Below, piece by piece: positions 16,801 to 22,924 of a stretch of DNA of 26,368 bases. The position numbers and the translations under genes were made by a program. The stretch comes from Verrucomicrobiota bacterium. Its GTDB lineage: Bacteria; Verrucomicrobiota; Verrucomicrobiia; Opitutales; Opitutaceae. The DNA is taken from positions 1 through 26,368 of the forward strand of contig JAURJO010000143.1 of NCBI GenBank assembly GCA_030832235.1, in the 5' to 3' direction. Below the pieces are notes generated by a model. That model saw nothing but the letters and a program-made list of their open reading frames with translations, made no database searches and was not told where the DNA came from. Numbering within the stretch: position 1 is the stretch's first letter; the number at the start of each line of letters is the position of its first letter.

Positions 16801-17403
16801 GTTGGATTCACGGAAAGTATCGAAGGAGGACGTGGCCGGGCGCTCTGGCCGCGCGGGCCCGGGGGAGTAGTCGGCGCCCGGGAAAAATTCCCACGGACCT
16901 GCGAGCACGCATTCCACGAAATAGTTCATGATGAACGGCGCTTCGCCAAGAAAGCCTTGGGCGTCAGGTGTCGGCGGGGTGAAGACACGGATCGCGATCT
17001 CGTTCCACTCGCCCTTGCGCAGCGTGCCGACCGGAACTTTGTGGCGATGAAAGGTGGCGCGGCCACTGCGGTAGTTAGGAGGAAATGCGCCGCCGGTCCC
17101 GAGCCGCGTGCCGTTCACCCAGACCTCGTGCGCGCCAGCGAGATCGCGGATATGGATCCCCACGGACTCCTCGAACAGGTTACGTTCGTGGCGGGTGAAA
17201 AACGAAGGATCTACCTTCACCCAGGTGCGGTACCATGAATTGCCGCCGGCAAGGGAGGTCGCATGGACTTCGGTAGCTTCGCGCTTCCCAGGGACAGGCA
17301 CCATGCCCCAGTCGGCGGCTTGGACCTGCAGCAGGGTAAAAATAAGAAAACAGGTCAGTATTTGAGCCTTCAAAGGGGTTCGGGACTTGAGCAGGTGGAT
17401 CAT
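13810..17403 (-). CDS. PVC-type multidomain protein: sugar-binding-like domain, beta-propeller, HEAT repeats, cytochrome c
   Basis: This is a 1197-residue exported protein of a type largely confined to Planctomycetes and Verrucomicrobia. Domains in order: signal peptide (about 1-29, cleaved near VQA); a jelly-roll domain like those of glycosidases (about 30-185; SVGIHIRDLAGAHEVWVNG); a membrane-bound-dehydrogenase-type beta-propeller (about 230-605; AQPFHLSFDERGRLWVT, NGLVWGPDGWLYGAQGS, GRLYSGHNGG); HEAT repeats (about 610-1010); and a C-terminal PVC heme domain with CASCH at 1073-1077, GGNVGPDLT and SLMPAGLLDD, whose methionine is the probable axial ligand. Periplasmic oxidation of sugars with electrons leaving through the heme is a reasonable inference. 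Several GGGACAGGC-type motifs lie in frame within it, including an inverted pair coding for residues about 715-730. It is convergent with the FAD gene and divergent from the RAYT. Confidence 0.9.
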   Translation of the reverse strand: MIHLLKSRTPLKAQILTCFLIFTLLQVQAADWGMVPVPGKREATEVHATSLAGGNSWYRTWVKVDPSFFTRHERNLFEESVGIHIRDLAGAHEVWVNGTRLGTGGAFPPNYRSGRATFHRHKVPVGTLRKGEWNEIAIRVFTPPTPDAQGFLGEAPFIMNYFVECVLAGPWEFFPGADYSPGPARPERPATSSFDTFRESNRVLARAAQVPGARLSPDESSARLAAAPGLRAELIIHEPQVAQPFHLSFDERGRLWVTHSRQYPYPAGVTMVSRDKYYRSHYDRIPPAPPHHDRGADVISIHESSRNDGNFDRHKVFADGLNMANAALRGHGGVWVMHTPHLLFYPDADGDDIPDGPPETRLTGFGLEDSHSIANGLVWGPDGWLYGAQGSTTSSRVTRPGPDPAEAPGIHFEGCMIWRYHPRTRAYEIFAEGGGNTFGLEFDAQGRLYSGHNGGSTRGWHFVQGGFYLMQGVDPGKFGPPRNLYAFGDLPMMATKDPVVRFTHFGAFAEGTALPAPWAGRLFALDPLHNTVITAERLPRGATFTTADRGPALTSTDPAFRPVYITNAPDGSLVIADMYDFYVAHGQHYQSQIDPSTGRIYRLRAADAPLERDVNLAAKNTAELVGLLSHPNKWHRHTAVRLLGERRDPTATPLLRALLGTDYGLGALHALWALHQSTGLSEGDALSGLKHAHATVRAWTARLLGDEWGHHRNLGTGRHSAAVRALLPVPVFKALLAQAAAEPDAETLAQFASTARRLDSDQALPLAATLLTRREMAQDPFIPLLVWWVFEAHLPASAEQTLGLFLNPGLWDEPMAHEHVLPRIARRLAVDGRRSELKLLSRLFAQAPSPSHAAPLLAGLEEAYRGRAMNDLPEELVTRLRGQGQVPLALRLRQGEATAISEAIALLTNPKTRPEEQLRFTRALGETRSASAAPALLTVATQGRTDALRAAALSALTAFNDDDLGAKIAAVLPAMKGSVRETAISALASRPAWSRALLDALERGYLAPAAIPADAADRLRLSRDKVIATRAGSLLPPPTNAANFQTRIETITAALKAAPGNPYAGEATFTARCASCHKLFFKGGNVGPDLTSYQRDNLGTMLLSIVNPDAEIREGYQYQLVETTDGRSLGGFVVDRDNQVTVLRGLGGENITLRAGEISEIQPMGRSLMPAGLLDDLGDQELRDFFAYLRISQPISR
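14748..14756 (-). repeat. Variant RAYT-linked motif in the cytochrome gene
   Basis: The plus strand reads ACCTGTCCC, one base from the reverse complement of GGGACAGGC. It is the leftmost near-match of the cluster and could be chance. Confidence 0.3.
15214..15262. repeat. Inverted pair of the GGGACAGGC motif inside coding sequence
   Basis: GGGGACAGGCA (15214-15224) faces TGCCTGTCCCC (15252-15262): an 11-bp perfect inverted repeat with 27 bases between. The arrangement resembles a bacterial REP/BIME-like element. It lies entirely in the HEAT part of the cytochrome gene and preserves its reading frame, coding on the minus strand for the segment around LGTGRHS to LLPVPVF. Confidence 0.65.
15415..15427 (-). 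repeat. Variant RAYT-linked motif in the cytochrome gene
   Basis: ATAGTCTGTCCCC differs by one base from ATAGCCTGTCCCC, the form at 19114-19126. It lies in frame in the cytochrome coding sequence. Confidence 0.45.
17291..17299 (+). repeat. GGGACAGGC copy near the 5' end of the cytochrome gene
   Basis: An exact 9-base copy. On the minus strand it codes for part of the VPVPGK segment just after the signal peptide. Confidence 0.6.
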
Positions 17404-17426
17404 GCGGCGACAAACCGCGGCAGCCT

Positions 17427-17451
17427 AGCAGAAGGGACAGGCTATTCTGCT
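17427..17451. repeat. Hairpin upstream of the RAYT with the motif in its loop
   Basis: AGCAGAA (17427-17433) pairs with TTCTGCT (17445-17451) around an 11-base loop consisting of GGGACAGGCTA. The 12-mer GGGACAGGCTAT beginning at 17434 recurs exactly, inverted, at 19114-19125. It also lies in the short divergent gap, where it may overlap promoters of both genes. Confidence 0.65.
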
Positions 17452-17508
17452 GCGATTCGGGTATTCAGCCGGTTTGTGGTACCACGATTTTCGTTCGAGG
17501 CTCTCGTT

Positions 17509-18483
17509 GTGAGGCAGAACCGGATCAAGATCGACCCCAGTGAAGCAGAGGCATGTTACCACTGCGTGACTCGCACGGTGAACGGGGAGTTTCTCTTAGA
17601 CGAATCTGCCAGGGAGACGTTGCGCCGCATGATCTGGCGAATCGCTGATTTCTGCGGCGTGAAAGTCATTACCTACGCTATTCTATCGAATCACTTTCAC
17701 GTCCTAGTCCGAGTTCCACGGCGGGAATTTGTTTCGGACGAGGAACTCCTCCGGCGTTACGGTTCACTGCATCCTGAAGCCACGTCTTACCAGACCCCGG
17801 CAATTCCGGTCGTGCGTGCTCACTTGGCCGAGAATGACCAGTGGGCTGTAGAATGGCGGAGACGACAGTTGGCGCTGATGGGGGATGTCTCGCAGTTCAT
17901 GAAGCTGCTGAAGCAGCGGTTCAGCATTTGGTTCAACAAAAACCGCGATCGATTTGGCACGCTTTGGGCAGAGCGTTTCAGGAGCGTGCTCATCGAGTGC
18001 GGCGAGCACGTGCTCGCGACGGTGGCAGCCTACATTGATCTCAACGCCGTCCGTGCCGGCCTAGCCAATGATCCAAAGGACTACAGGTTTTGCGGCTACG
18101 CTGAAGCTGTAGCGGGCGTAAAGGTTGCAGAGGACGGAATCCGCTCGATCTTCAGCGACGCGGATTGGAAGGTCGTCCACGACAAGTATCGAACGCGGCT
18201 CTTTGTGTCCGGCTCGGTCGGGCGTGAAGGCGCGCGGGGTATTACCAGGGACGATTTCATAAAAGTCGTGGCCGATGGCGGCAGACTTCCGCTGGTTCAG
18301 GTTCTGCTCTGCCGCGTACGTTACTTTACCTACGGAGCCGTCTTGGGCGGACAGGTTTTTGTCGAAGAACGTCTTTCCGCGATGCGGAGGATAAATCCCG
18401 GCTCTTACGAGCGGAGCGCCATACCTTTGCCGCCAGTCACTGACTGGGGCGGGCTCACTACCATTAGTGCTGTAAGGCCGTAA
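17509..18483 (+). CDS. REP-associated tyrosine transposase (RAYT, Y1_Tnp / IS200-like HUH family)
   Basis: RAYTs are single-strand HUH nucleases related to IS200/IS605 TnpA that bind and process REP hairpins. From GTG 17509 (CGAGG eight bases upstream) the product is 324 residues beginning RQNRIKIDPSEAEACYHCVT. Catalytic features: the metal-binding HFH at H62 and H64 within ILSNHFHVLV, the motif FSIWFNKNRDRFGTLWAERF, and the likely nucleophile Y175 in AAYIDLNAVRAGL. About 100 residues follow, a C-terminal extension (RLPLVQVLLCRVRYFTYGAVLGG) that may bind the hairpin. The frame opens further upstream to 17263, but that part runs over the neighbouring gene and the flanking hairpin. Lower GC than its neighbours suggests acquisition. 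All key residues are intact, so it may be active. Confidence 0.9.
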   Translation: MRQNRIKIDPSEAEACYHCVTRTVNGEFLLDESARETLRRMIWRIADFCGVKVITYAILSNHFHVLVRVPRREFVSDEELLRRYGSLHPEATSYQTPAIPVVRAHLAENDQWAVEWRRRQLALMGDVSQFMKLLKQRFSIWFNKNRDRFGTLWAERFRSVLIECGEHVLATVAAYIDLNAVRAGLANDPKDYRFCGYAEAVAGVKVAEDGIRSIFSDADWKVVHDKYRTRLFVSGSVGREGARGITRDDFIKVVADGGRLPLVQVLLCRVRYFTYGAVLGGQVFVEERLSAMRRINPGSYERSAIPLPPVTDWGGLTTISAVRP

Positions 18484-18484
18484 G

Positions 18485-18505
18485 TGGTTCGTAGGGCAAG
18501 AACCA
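18485..18505. terminator. Small hairpin right after the RAYT stop
   Basis: TGGTTC and GAACCA form a 6-bp stem with a 9-base loop, starting two bases after the transposase stop codon. No T-run follows. The remaining roughly 220 bases up to the convergent gene hold no frame or domain I recognise apart from the motif at 18714. Confidence 0.3.
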
Positions 18506-18713
18506 GCCTTTCGCGATATGGTTCCCACCTAATGCGATGGGGGCGCTCAGCAATGGAGCTAGCTGCGGTCGATGAATGATTCTCCAGTCTCCGGATGGCC
18601 CGATCGGACTTGGAGGCGATTCCCGTCGGTCGGATTCCAATTGAGTCGCCAAACTGCCGCAGCGTGCACCCGACTGGGTTTATAAAATGGGCTGAGAGCC
18701 ACTTATCCCCAAA

Positions 18714-18722
18714 GCCTGTCCC
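18714..18722 (-). repeat. Inverted GGGACAGGC copy downstream of the RAYT
   Basis: GCCTGTCCC lies four bases beyond the stop codon of the DUF1624 gene, mirroring the copy at 17434. It is the probable right boundary of the RAYT unit. Confidence 0.65.
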
Positions 18723-18726
18723 TTGT

Positions 18727-19932
18727 TCAGAGGTAGTTCAGTAGAGGAGACTTGAGGCGTTGCTTCAGATTGCGAAACGACCTGCAAATTGAGAGAAGGA
18801 GTGCCAGCGAGAGGACCCAGGCGAGATAGACTCCTGTAAGATCGGTGCCGACGTGTGACGGTGCGTTTTCACCCGGGAACCCGAACAACCATGTAGCTTG
18901 TCCCCAAAGTATGATCGAGACTACGAGGGACAGGCTGTGGAGCAGGGGAAGGTGAAGGAGGTAGAAGAACATCGGCTCGCGGCCGAATGTGACCAAGGGT
19001 GCCGTCCATGCGGGCCGGCGGATGTCCCACCACGCAACTAGGAGCAGCGCCGGTCCCAGCGTCATCAGCAGGTAGCAGAGGGAGGGAGGATACTTCGCGC
19101 AGGACAGGAAACGATAGCCTGTCCCCAGTGCGCTTTCATCCGGTCTCCACGGGTTCGGATCACCGTAGGCTCCGGACGCACGGAGCGCCAAAAATGCCAC
19201 AATCATACCTGTCCCCGAAAAAACCAGGCGTCGCCGCCGCTCGGACGGAGGAAGTATCAGCCACGACCCGAGCGCGTACCCGATCGCGATCACGCCTACC
19301 CACGGCACGAGCGGATAGCCGGCCAGCAGTCGATGCCCGCCCCCAAGCGCCACTTCGCCGCCTTCGTGCAACACGGCCCACAGCGGGCCAAACGCGCCAA
19401 GGTCAGCGGCTTTGACGCCGTCCAAAGCATTGTGCCCCGCGCACAAGATCGCGCCGATCACCGCCACCCAACGCAGCGGCAGATTAACCAACCCCGCCAA
19501 CCCGATCATCGACCAGCCGATCGCCCAGAGAACGAGCGCGAAATGCACCTTCAGATCGATGCGCCAGGCCCAGCCGGCCCACTGCACGAACGTCATCTCG
19601 AGCACGATCAACCAAACTCCGCGCGTCAGCAGAAAGCGCGACAACTCCGCCTTTGTCCGCCCGCGCGCCATGGAGAGATACGCCCCAGCTCCCGCCAGCA
19701 GCACGAAAACCGGCGCGCAGAAATGGGTGATCCAACGCGTAAAAAAAAGCGCGGGCGTGGTGGTGGCAGGATCCAGCGGGTTCACGCCGTGCAGCGCCCC
19801 CGAGTGGAAAAAGTCCCGCGCATGATCCAGCGCCATGAGCGCCATCACGGCCCCGCGCAGGGCATCAACCGAGTCCAGCCGTCCCTTCGCGTCGCCCTGC
19901 TGCGCGCCGGATGGCGTCGATGCCTCTGACAT
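18727..19932 (-). CDS. DUF1624 / heparan-alpha-glucosaminide N-acetyltransferase-type membrane protein
   Basis: The product is a 401-residue polytopic inner-membrane protein with about ten hydrophobic segments. The start motif GRLDSVDALRGAVMALMALDHARDFF is typical of DUF1624 (PF07786) and carries the conserved DALRG and the aspartate-histidine pair. In the human relative HGSNAT a histidine in this fold carries acetyl across the membrane to glucosamine; bacterial members are uncharacterised. ATG 19932 comes 21 residues before the first segment. The C-terminal part has MFFYLLHLPLLHSLSLVVS and a short basic tail. Four GGGACAGGC-type motifs lie in its frame (18896, 18927, 19117, 19207), coding for segments such as ALGTGYRF and FSGTGM. 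It lies 21 bases after the sugar isomerase gene on the same strand, a likely two-gene operon, consistent with a sugar-modifying role. Confidence 0.82.
   Translation of the reverse strand: MSEASTPSGAQQGDAKGRLDSVDALRGAVMALMALDHARDFFHSGALHGVNPLDPATTTPALFFTRWITHFCAPVFVLLAGAGAYLSMARGRTKAELSRFLLTRGVWLIVLEMTFVQWAGWAWRIDLKVHFALVLWAIGWSMIGLAGLVNLPLRWVAVIGAILCAGHNALDGVKAADLGAFGPLWAVLHEGGEVALGGGHRLLAGYPLVPWVGVIAIGYALGSWLILPPSERRRRLVFSGTGMIVAFLALRASGAYGDPNPWRPDESALGTGYRFLSCAKYPPSLCYLLMTLGPALLLVAWWDIRRPAWTAPLVTFGREPMFFYLLHLPLLHSLSLVVSIILWGQATWLFGFPGENAPSHVGTDLTGVYLAWVLSLALLLSICRSFRNLKQRLKSPLLNYL
18896..18935. repeat. Imperfect inverted motif pair in the DUF1624 gene
   Basis: GCTTGTCCCC (18896-18905) faces GGGACAGGC (18927-18935): 8 of 9 bases pair, with about 21 bases between. 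It lies in frame within the membrane-protein coding sequence. Confidence 0.5.
19101..19126. repeat. Compact imperfect hairpin of the motif in the DUF1624 gene
   Basis: AGGACAGG (19101-19108) faces CCTGTCCCC (19118-19126) around a 9-base spacer, with one mismatch. The right arm with its flank is the exact inverse of the 12-mer at 17434-17445. On the minus strand it codes for ALGTGYRFLSC. Confidence 0.55.
19207..19216 (-). repeat. Variant RAYT-linked motif in the DUF1624 gene
   Basis: ACCTGTCCCC differs by one base from GCCTGTCCCC. It codes on the minus strand for part of FSGTGM. Confidence 0.4.
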
Positions 19933-19953
19933 GCGTCGGAGCGTATCGCGCGT

Positions 19954-20913
19954 TCAACCAAACGCCGCCCGCAGCGTTGCCAGGCTCTTCGGCACCGCCG
20001 TCGCGGCGTCCTCCTTGCCTTCCATCTCGAGCCCGACCCAGCCTGTGTAGCCGGCGCGCGCCAGGATCCTGGCGATCCGCGGGTAATCCAGGTCGAGCGT
20101 GTACCACTCGCCACCGCCGTGATAGGTCTTCGCCTGCACATAGACGGTCCGCGGCGCCATCGCTTCCAGTTGCGGATAGGGATCCTCGAGGAAGTTCCCA
20201 GTGTCCATCAACGCTCCGAGCCACGGCGACTTGATCGCGTCCAGGATGCGCAGGAGTCCCGCGGCGGTGCGGGCCAGCCCCCAGTGATTCTCCAAACCCA
20301 GCACCACGCCGCATTCCTCGGCCTTGGCGAGGCATTGGGTGATGCCGTCGATGCACCATTTGAAACCCTCGTCCTCCGTATGCCCGGGCAGCACCGGCTC
20401 AATGCCGCGGTTGGCCATCAAAGCGTCGAAGCTGCGCGTCGTGCCCCATCGGCCGGTGTTGATGCGGATCGACGGACAACCGAGCTCGTAAGCGAGTTCG
20501 ATACATTTGCGCGTGTGCTCGACCTCCGTTGCCAGCTCAGAGCGGTCGGCCTTCACGAAGCTCTGGTGCGTTGACACGCAGCAGATCGAAAGTCCGCGGC
20601 TGAACGCGTGGCGCTTCAACCGGCGCAGGTAAGCGCGGCCCGCGGCATCGAGCGGGGCGCGTTCGCCGATATCCATCTGGCGATGCAGGATGTCGACGCC
20701 CTCGGCGCCGAGTTCGGCCGCGCGGTCCATCACGGTCTCGACCGGCACCTTGTTGGTCTTGAAGTGCCAGTACGAGTAGGTGGCGACGGCGAGCTTGGTG
20801 CGTCCGCGCGCCGCAGGCGCGGCTGGGGCAGCGGAGGCGCGGGAGCCGCTAATCAGGCTGGCGGCAGCAGCCGCCGCGGAAGCGGTCAGGAACGAACGAC
20901 GATCATTTTTCAT
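19954..20913 (-). CDS. Tat-exported sugar phosphate isomerase/epimerase-like TIM-barrel protein
   Basis: Xylose-isomerase-like (PF01261) barrels isomerise or epimerise sugars and, in PVC and Bacteroidota relatives, often accompany keto-sugar pathways. ATG 20913 gives 319 residues beginning with a twin-arginine signal (NDRRSFLTASAAAAAASLISG). An extended frame to 21000 adds 29 residues that would bury the Tat motif and is rejected. Barrel features: LAVATYSYWHF at about 40, GAEGVDILHRQMD, ICCVSTHQSFVKADR, IRINTGRWGT, VVLGLENHWG (metal glutamate), GALMDTGNF (metal aspartate), YVQAKTYH and WVGLEMEGKED (metal glutamate). The metal set appears complete, so it is likely active. The DUF1624 gene follows after 21 bases. 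A 153-base divergent gap to the PIG-L gene should hold promoters, but I saw no clear boxes. Confidence 0.87.
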   Translation of the reverse strand: MKNDRRSFLTASAAAAAASLISGSRASAAPAAPAARGRTKLAVATYSYWHFKTNKVPVETVMDRAAELGAEGVDILHRQMDIGERAPLDAAGRAYLRRLKRHAFSRGLSICCVSTHQSFVKADRSELATEVEHTRKCIELAYELGCPSIRINTGRWGTTRSFDALMANRGIEPVLPGHTEDEGFKWCIDGITQCLAKAEECGVVLGLENHWGLARTAAGLLRILDAIKSPWLGALMDTGNFLEDPYPQLEAMAPRTVYVQAKTYHGGGEWYTLDLDYPRIARILARAGYTGWVGLEMEGKEDAATAVPKSLATLRAAFG

Positions 20914-21066
20914 GGGTGTGGGGTAGGGAAACGTAATGGCGCTCGGCGCCTCGGACAGGAGCGAACCCGAGCGGCCGCGGCGGCACAAGGCCGGTCTCAA
21001 CGCGTCGTGTCGGTGCCACCGGCTTTCGGGTTGTCATCCCCCGCGCCGCCGCGGAGACACACTTCC

Positions 21067-21942
21067 GTGCGCGTACTCTGCGTCCATGCCCACTTCGACG
21101 ACTTCGAGTTCGTGGCCGCCGGAACCTTCGAACTTCTTCGCCGGCGCAACCTCCCGGATTTCCGCGCGCGGGTGATCGTGTGCACCGACAGCCGCTCCGG
21201 GCACCAATTCCGCACCCGCGACGAAACCGCCGCCTTGCGTCTCGCCGAACAGCAGGCGAGCGCGCGGCTCGGAGGCTACGAGTTCGAGCTGTTGCACAAA
21301 CCCGACGGGCGGCCGTTCACGGAGGCAGCACACTTCGTGACGCGCGATCTGCTCGCCGCGCTCTGGAAGGCGATCCGCGACTTCGAGCCCGACTACCTCT
21401 TCTGTCCGCCGTTGCCGGCGGATCCGCGGGCCGGCGTGCACCCTGATCACATCACGGTAGCCGACGCGGTGCGGCGAATCGCTTACCTCATCAACGTCCC
21501 GCACGAGTTCCTCGAGGAGTATCCCGTGGCCGACGAGACGAGCTCCCGCTGGATCCGCACGCCCGTGATTCTCAACACCTACGACGGCTACATGGCGGGC
21601 GACAACGCGGGTGAACTCGTGGTCGACGTCGAGCCCGCCTTCGACCTCATCGCCGCGCAGTCGTGGTGCCACCAGAGCCAGATCAACGAATGGCTCCCGT
21701 GGGTCGCGCGCCATCACCTTGAGCCCACCGCGGACCTCGCGGCGTGGAAGGGGAAGCTGCGCGCCCGCTTTGACCGTCAGGCCCGCGAGCTTGGGCTGCC
21801 GGTCGGACGTGCGCACGAGGTCTTCTCGCCCACCGCGTGGGGCGTTGTGCCCACGATGGAGCAATTGGAGCGCGATCTGCCGCTCACCCTCGACCCGCGC
21901 CGCCGCGAACGCCTCGCCGCGCTGCTGGCGCGGTGGAGTTAG
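21067..21942 (+). CDS. PIG-L family deacetylase
   Basis: PIG-L (LmbE-like, PF02585) enzymes are zinc hydrolases that remove acetyl from N-acetylglucosamine-type groups in small glycoconjugates or glycans. From GTG 21067 the product is 291 residues and starts VRVLCVHAHFDDFEFVAAGT, the family AHxDD zinc and base motif. The second motif, HPDHI, is seen in AGVHPDHITVADAV. Other pieces: VIVCTDSRSGHQ, the RLAEQQASARLGG helix that in the family follows the nucleophile region, and FDLIAAQSWCHQSQINEWLPW. The start is uncertain: no ATG is close, and the frame stays open far upstream, but upstream residues are not family-like. There is no signal peptide, so cytoplasmic. It ends 7 bases before the convergent kelch gene, and fits the amino-sugar theme on its right. 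Confidence 0.87.
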   Translation: MRVLCVHAHFDDFEFVAAGTFELLRRRNLPDFRARVIVCTDSRSGHQFRTRDETAALRLAEQQASARLGGYEFELLHKPDGRPFTEAAHFVTRDLLAALWKAIRDFEPDYLFCPPLPADPRAGVHPDHITVADAVRRIAYLINVPHEFLEEYPVADETSSRWIRTPVILNTYDGYMAGDNAGELVVDVEPAFDLIAAQSWCHQSQINEWLPWVARHHLEPTADLAAWKGKLRARFDRQARELGLPVGRAHEVFSPTAWGVVPTMEQLERDLPLTLDPRRRERLAALLARWS

Positions 21943-21949
21943 TTCCTGC

Positions 21950-22924
21950 TCAGAGTTGGTCCGCCGCGATTCGGTGCACCGCGGCGCTGCGGTGCCGTTT
22001 CCTGTCCTCGCCGCCGAGGCAATAAACCCAGTCGCCTACTTTCACGAGGGTTACCATTCCCGCGTACGGCAGCGGCGTGGCTGGGCGATACCCTGGGTTT
22101 TCCGGATCAAAGATAACAGCGCTGCTGACGAAACCGGTATCGTCGTTCTCGTATCCTCCCGCGAGGTAGATTCGGCGTGGATCTAGCGTGATGGCGGTGA
22201 TTCCCCGGTTGGCGTGGCGGAGCGGCGGCAGGGCGGACCATCGCTGAGTTCGCGTGTCGTAAGCATGAGCCGCCGCATGGTTGATCACCGTTCGCGCGGT
22301 TGCGTCCCAGCGGGCGCCGCCGAACACCAAGATGCGGCCGTCAACTGCCACCGCGGTGCCAGTCGTGAGCCCCGCCTCGGGGTACGGTGGCAGTTCGGTC
22401 ACGCGGCCGGTCTTCAGGTCGATCGAGCGGAAGCGGCGTGTGACGCGATCGAGCGCGGCCTGATCATCGGTGCCGCCCACCACATGTAATTCCAGCCCAA
22501 CCGCCGCCGCGGCCGCATAAACAAAACCGTCGGTGAGTCGTGAGACCAGGCGCGGGGCAAGATCGTTGCCCAGCGTCCAAAGCGCGCGGTGCGTCGTTTC
22601 ACCGCCGCTCCCACCGGCCCACCACAGGGTGTCGCCGACCTGCGCGCTCGCCGGATAAGCTAGGGCGGCGGGCAGTCGTCCGGCCTCTCGCCAACGGTCG
22701 GTCGCGGGATCGTAGCTCCAAATTTGGCTGAGCCAGCGCTTGGTATCGCCGTCCCACGTGGTGCCTCCGGCGATCACGATGCGGCCGCCCACTGCAGCCG
22801 CGACGAAGCCGCCGTTGGGGACCGGCAGTGGCGCGCGCTGTTCCCAGCCTGCTGCCGGTGCCCTCGTTGTTCCCACTCCAACGAGGAGTGCGATCGCGAT
22901 GAGGTTACTGGTTAGCCGCTTCAC
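21950..22924 (-). CDS. Secreted kelch-repeat protein, N-acetylneuraminate epimerase (NanM)-like
   Basis: The product is 324 residues from GTG 22924, with a signal peptide (KRLTSNLIAIALLVGVG, cleavage near APAA at 25). Kelch blades follow, each showing a paired glycine before a hydrophobic stretch and a later W or Y: GGRIVIAGGTTW, GDTLWWAGGSGG, GLELHVVGGTDD, GRILVFGGARW, RRIYLAGGYEND and GDWVYCLGGED, six in all as in NanM-type mutarotases, which convert alpha- to beta-sialic acid in the periplasm. Its start overlaps the symporter stop as GTGA, so it is translationally coupled. A longer frame to 23068 lies within the symporter gene and is rejected. Operon position with a symporter, a NagB-like and a NagA-like gene supports an amino-sugar role, but the sialic-acid assignment is inference; a generic kelch protein is possible. 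Confidence 0.82.
   Translation of the reverse strand: MKRLTSNLIAIALLVGVGTTRAPAAGWEQRAPLPVPNGGFVAAAVGGRIVIAGGTTWDGDTKRWLSQIWSYDPATDRWREAGRLPAALAYPASAQVGDTLWWAGGSGGETTHRALWTLGNDLAPRLVSRLTDGFVYAAAAAVGLELHVVGGTDDQAALDRVTRRFRSIDLKTGRVTELPPYPEAGLTTGTAVAVDGRILVFGGARWDATARTVINHAAAHAYDTRTQRWSALPPLRHANRGITAITLDPRRIYLAGGYENDDTGFVSSAVIFDPENPGYRPATPLPYAGMVTLVKVGDWVYCLGGEDRKRHRSAAVHRIAADQL

Larger units (their letters stand above)
17427..18722. mobile_element. RAYT unit bounded by inverted GGGACAGGC motifs
   Basis: The transposase gene is bracketed by GGGACAGGC (17434-17442) on its upstream side and the inverted copy GCCTGTCCC (18714-18722) downstream. The interior is visibly richer in A and T than its neighbours. 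RAYT genes are known to lie among the REP palindromes they act on, and usually behave as domesticated single-copy genes rather than free insertion sequences. The exact ends are inferred from the motifs; no target-site duplication was identified. Confidence 0.55.

Noticed and set aside
20936..21066. Extending the PIG-L gene upstream to use an earlier start
   Set aside because: The upstream residues overlap the divergent isomerase promoter region and show no similarity to PIG-L N-termini, which begin right before the HAHFDD motif.
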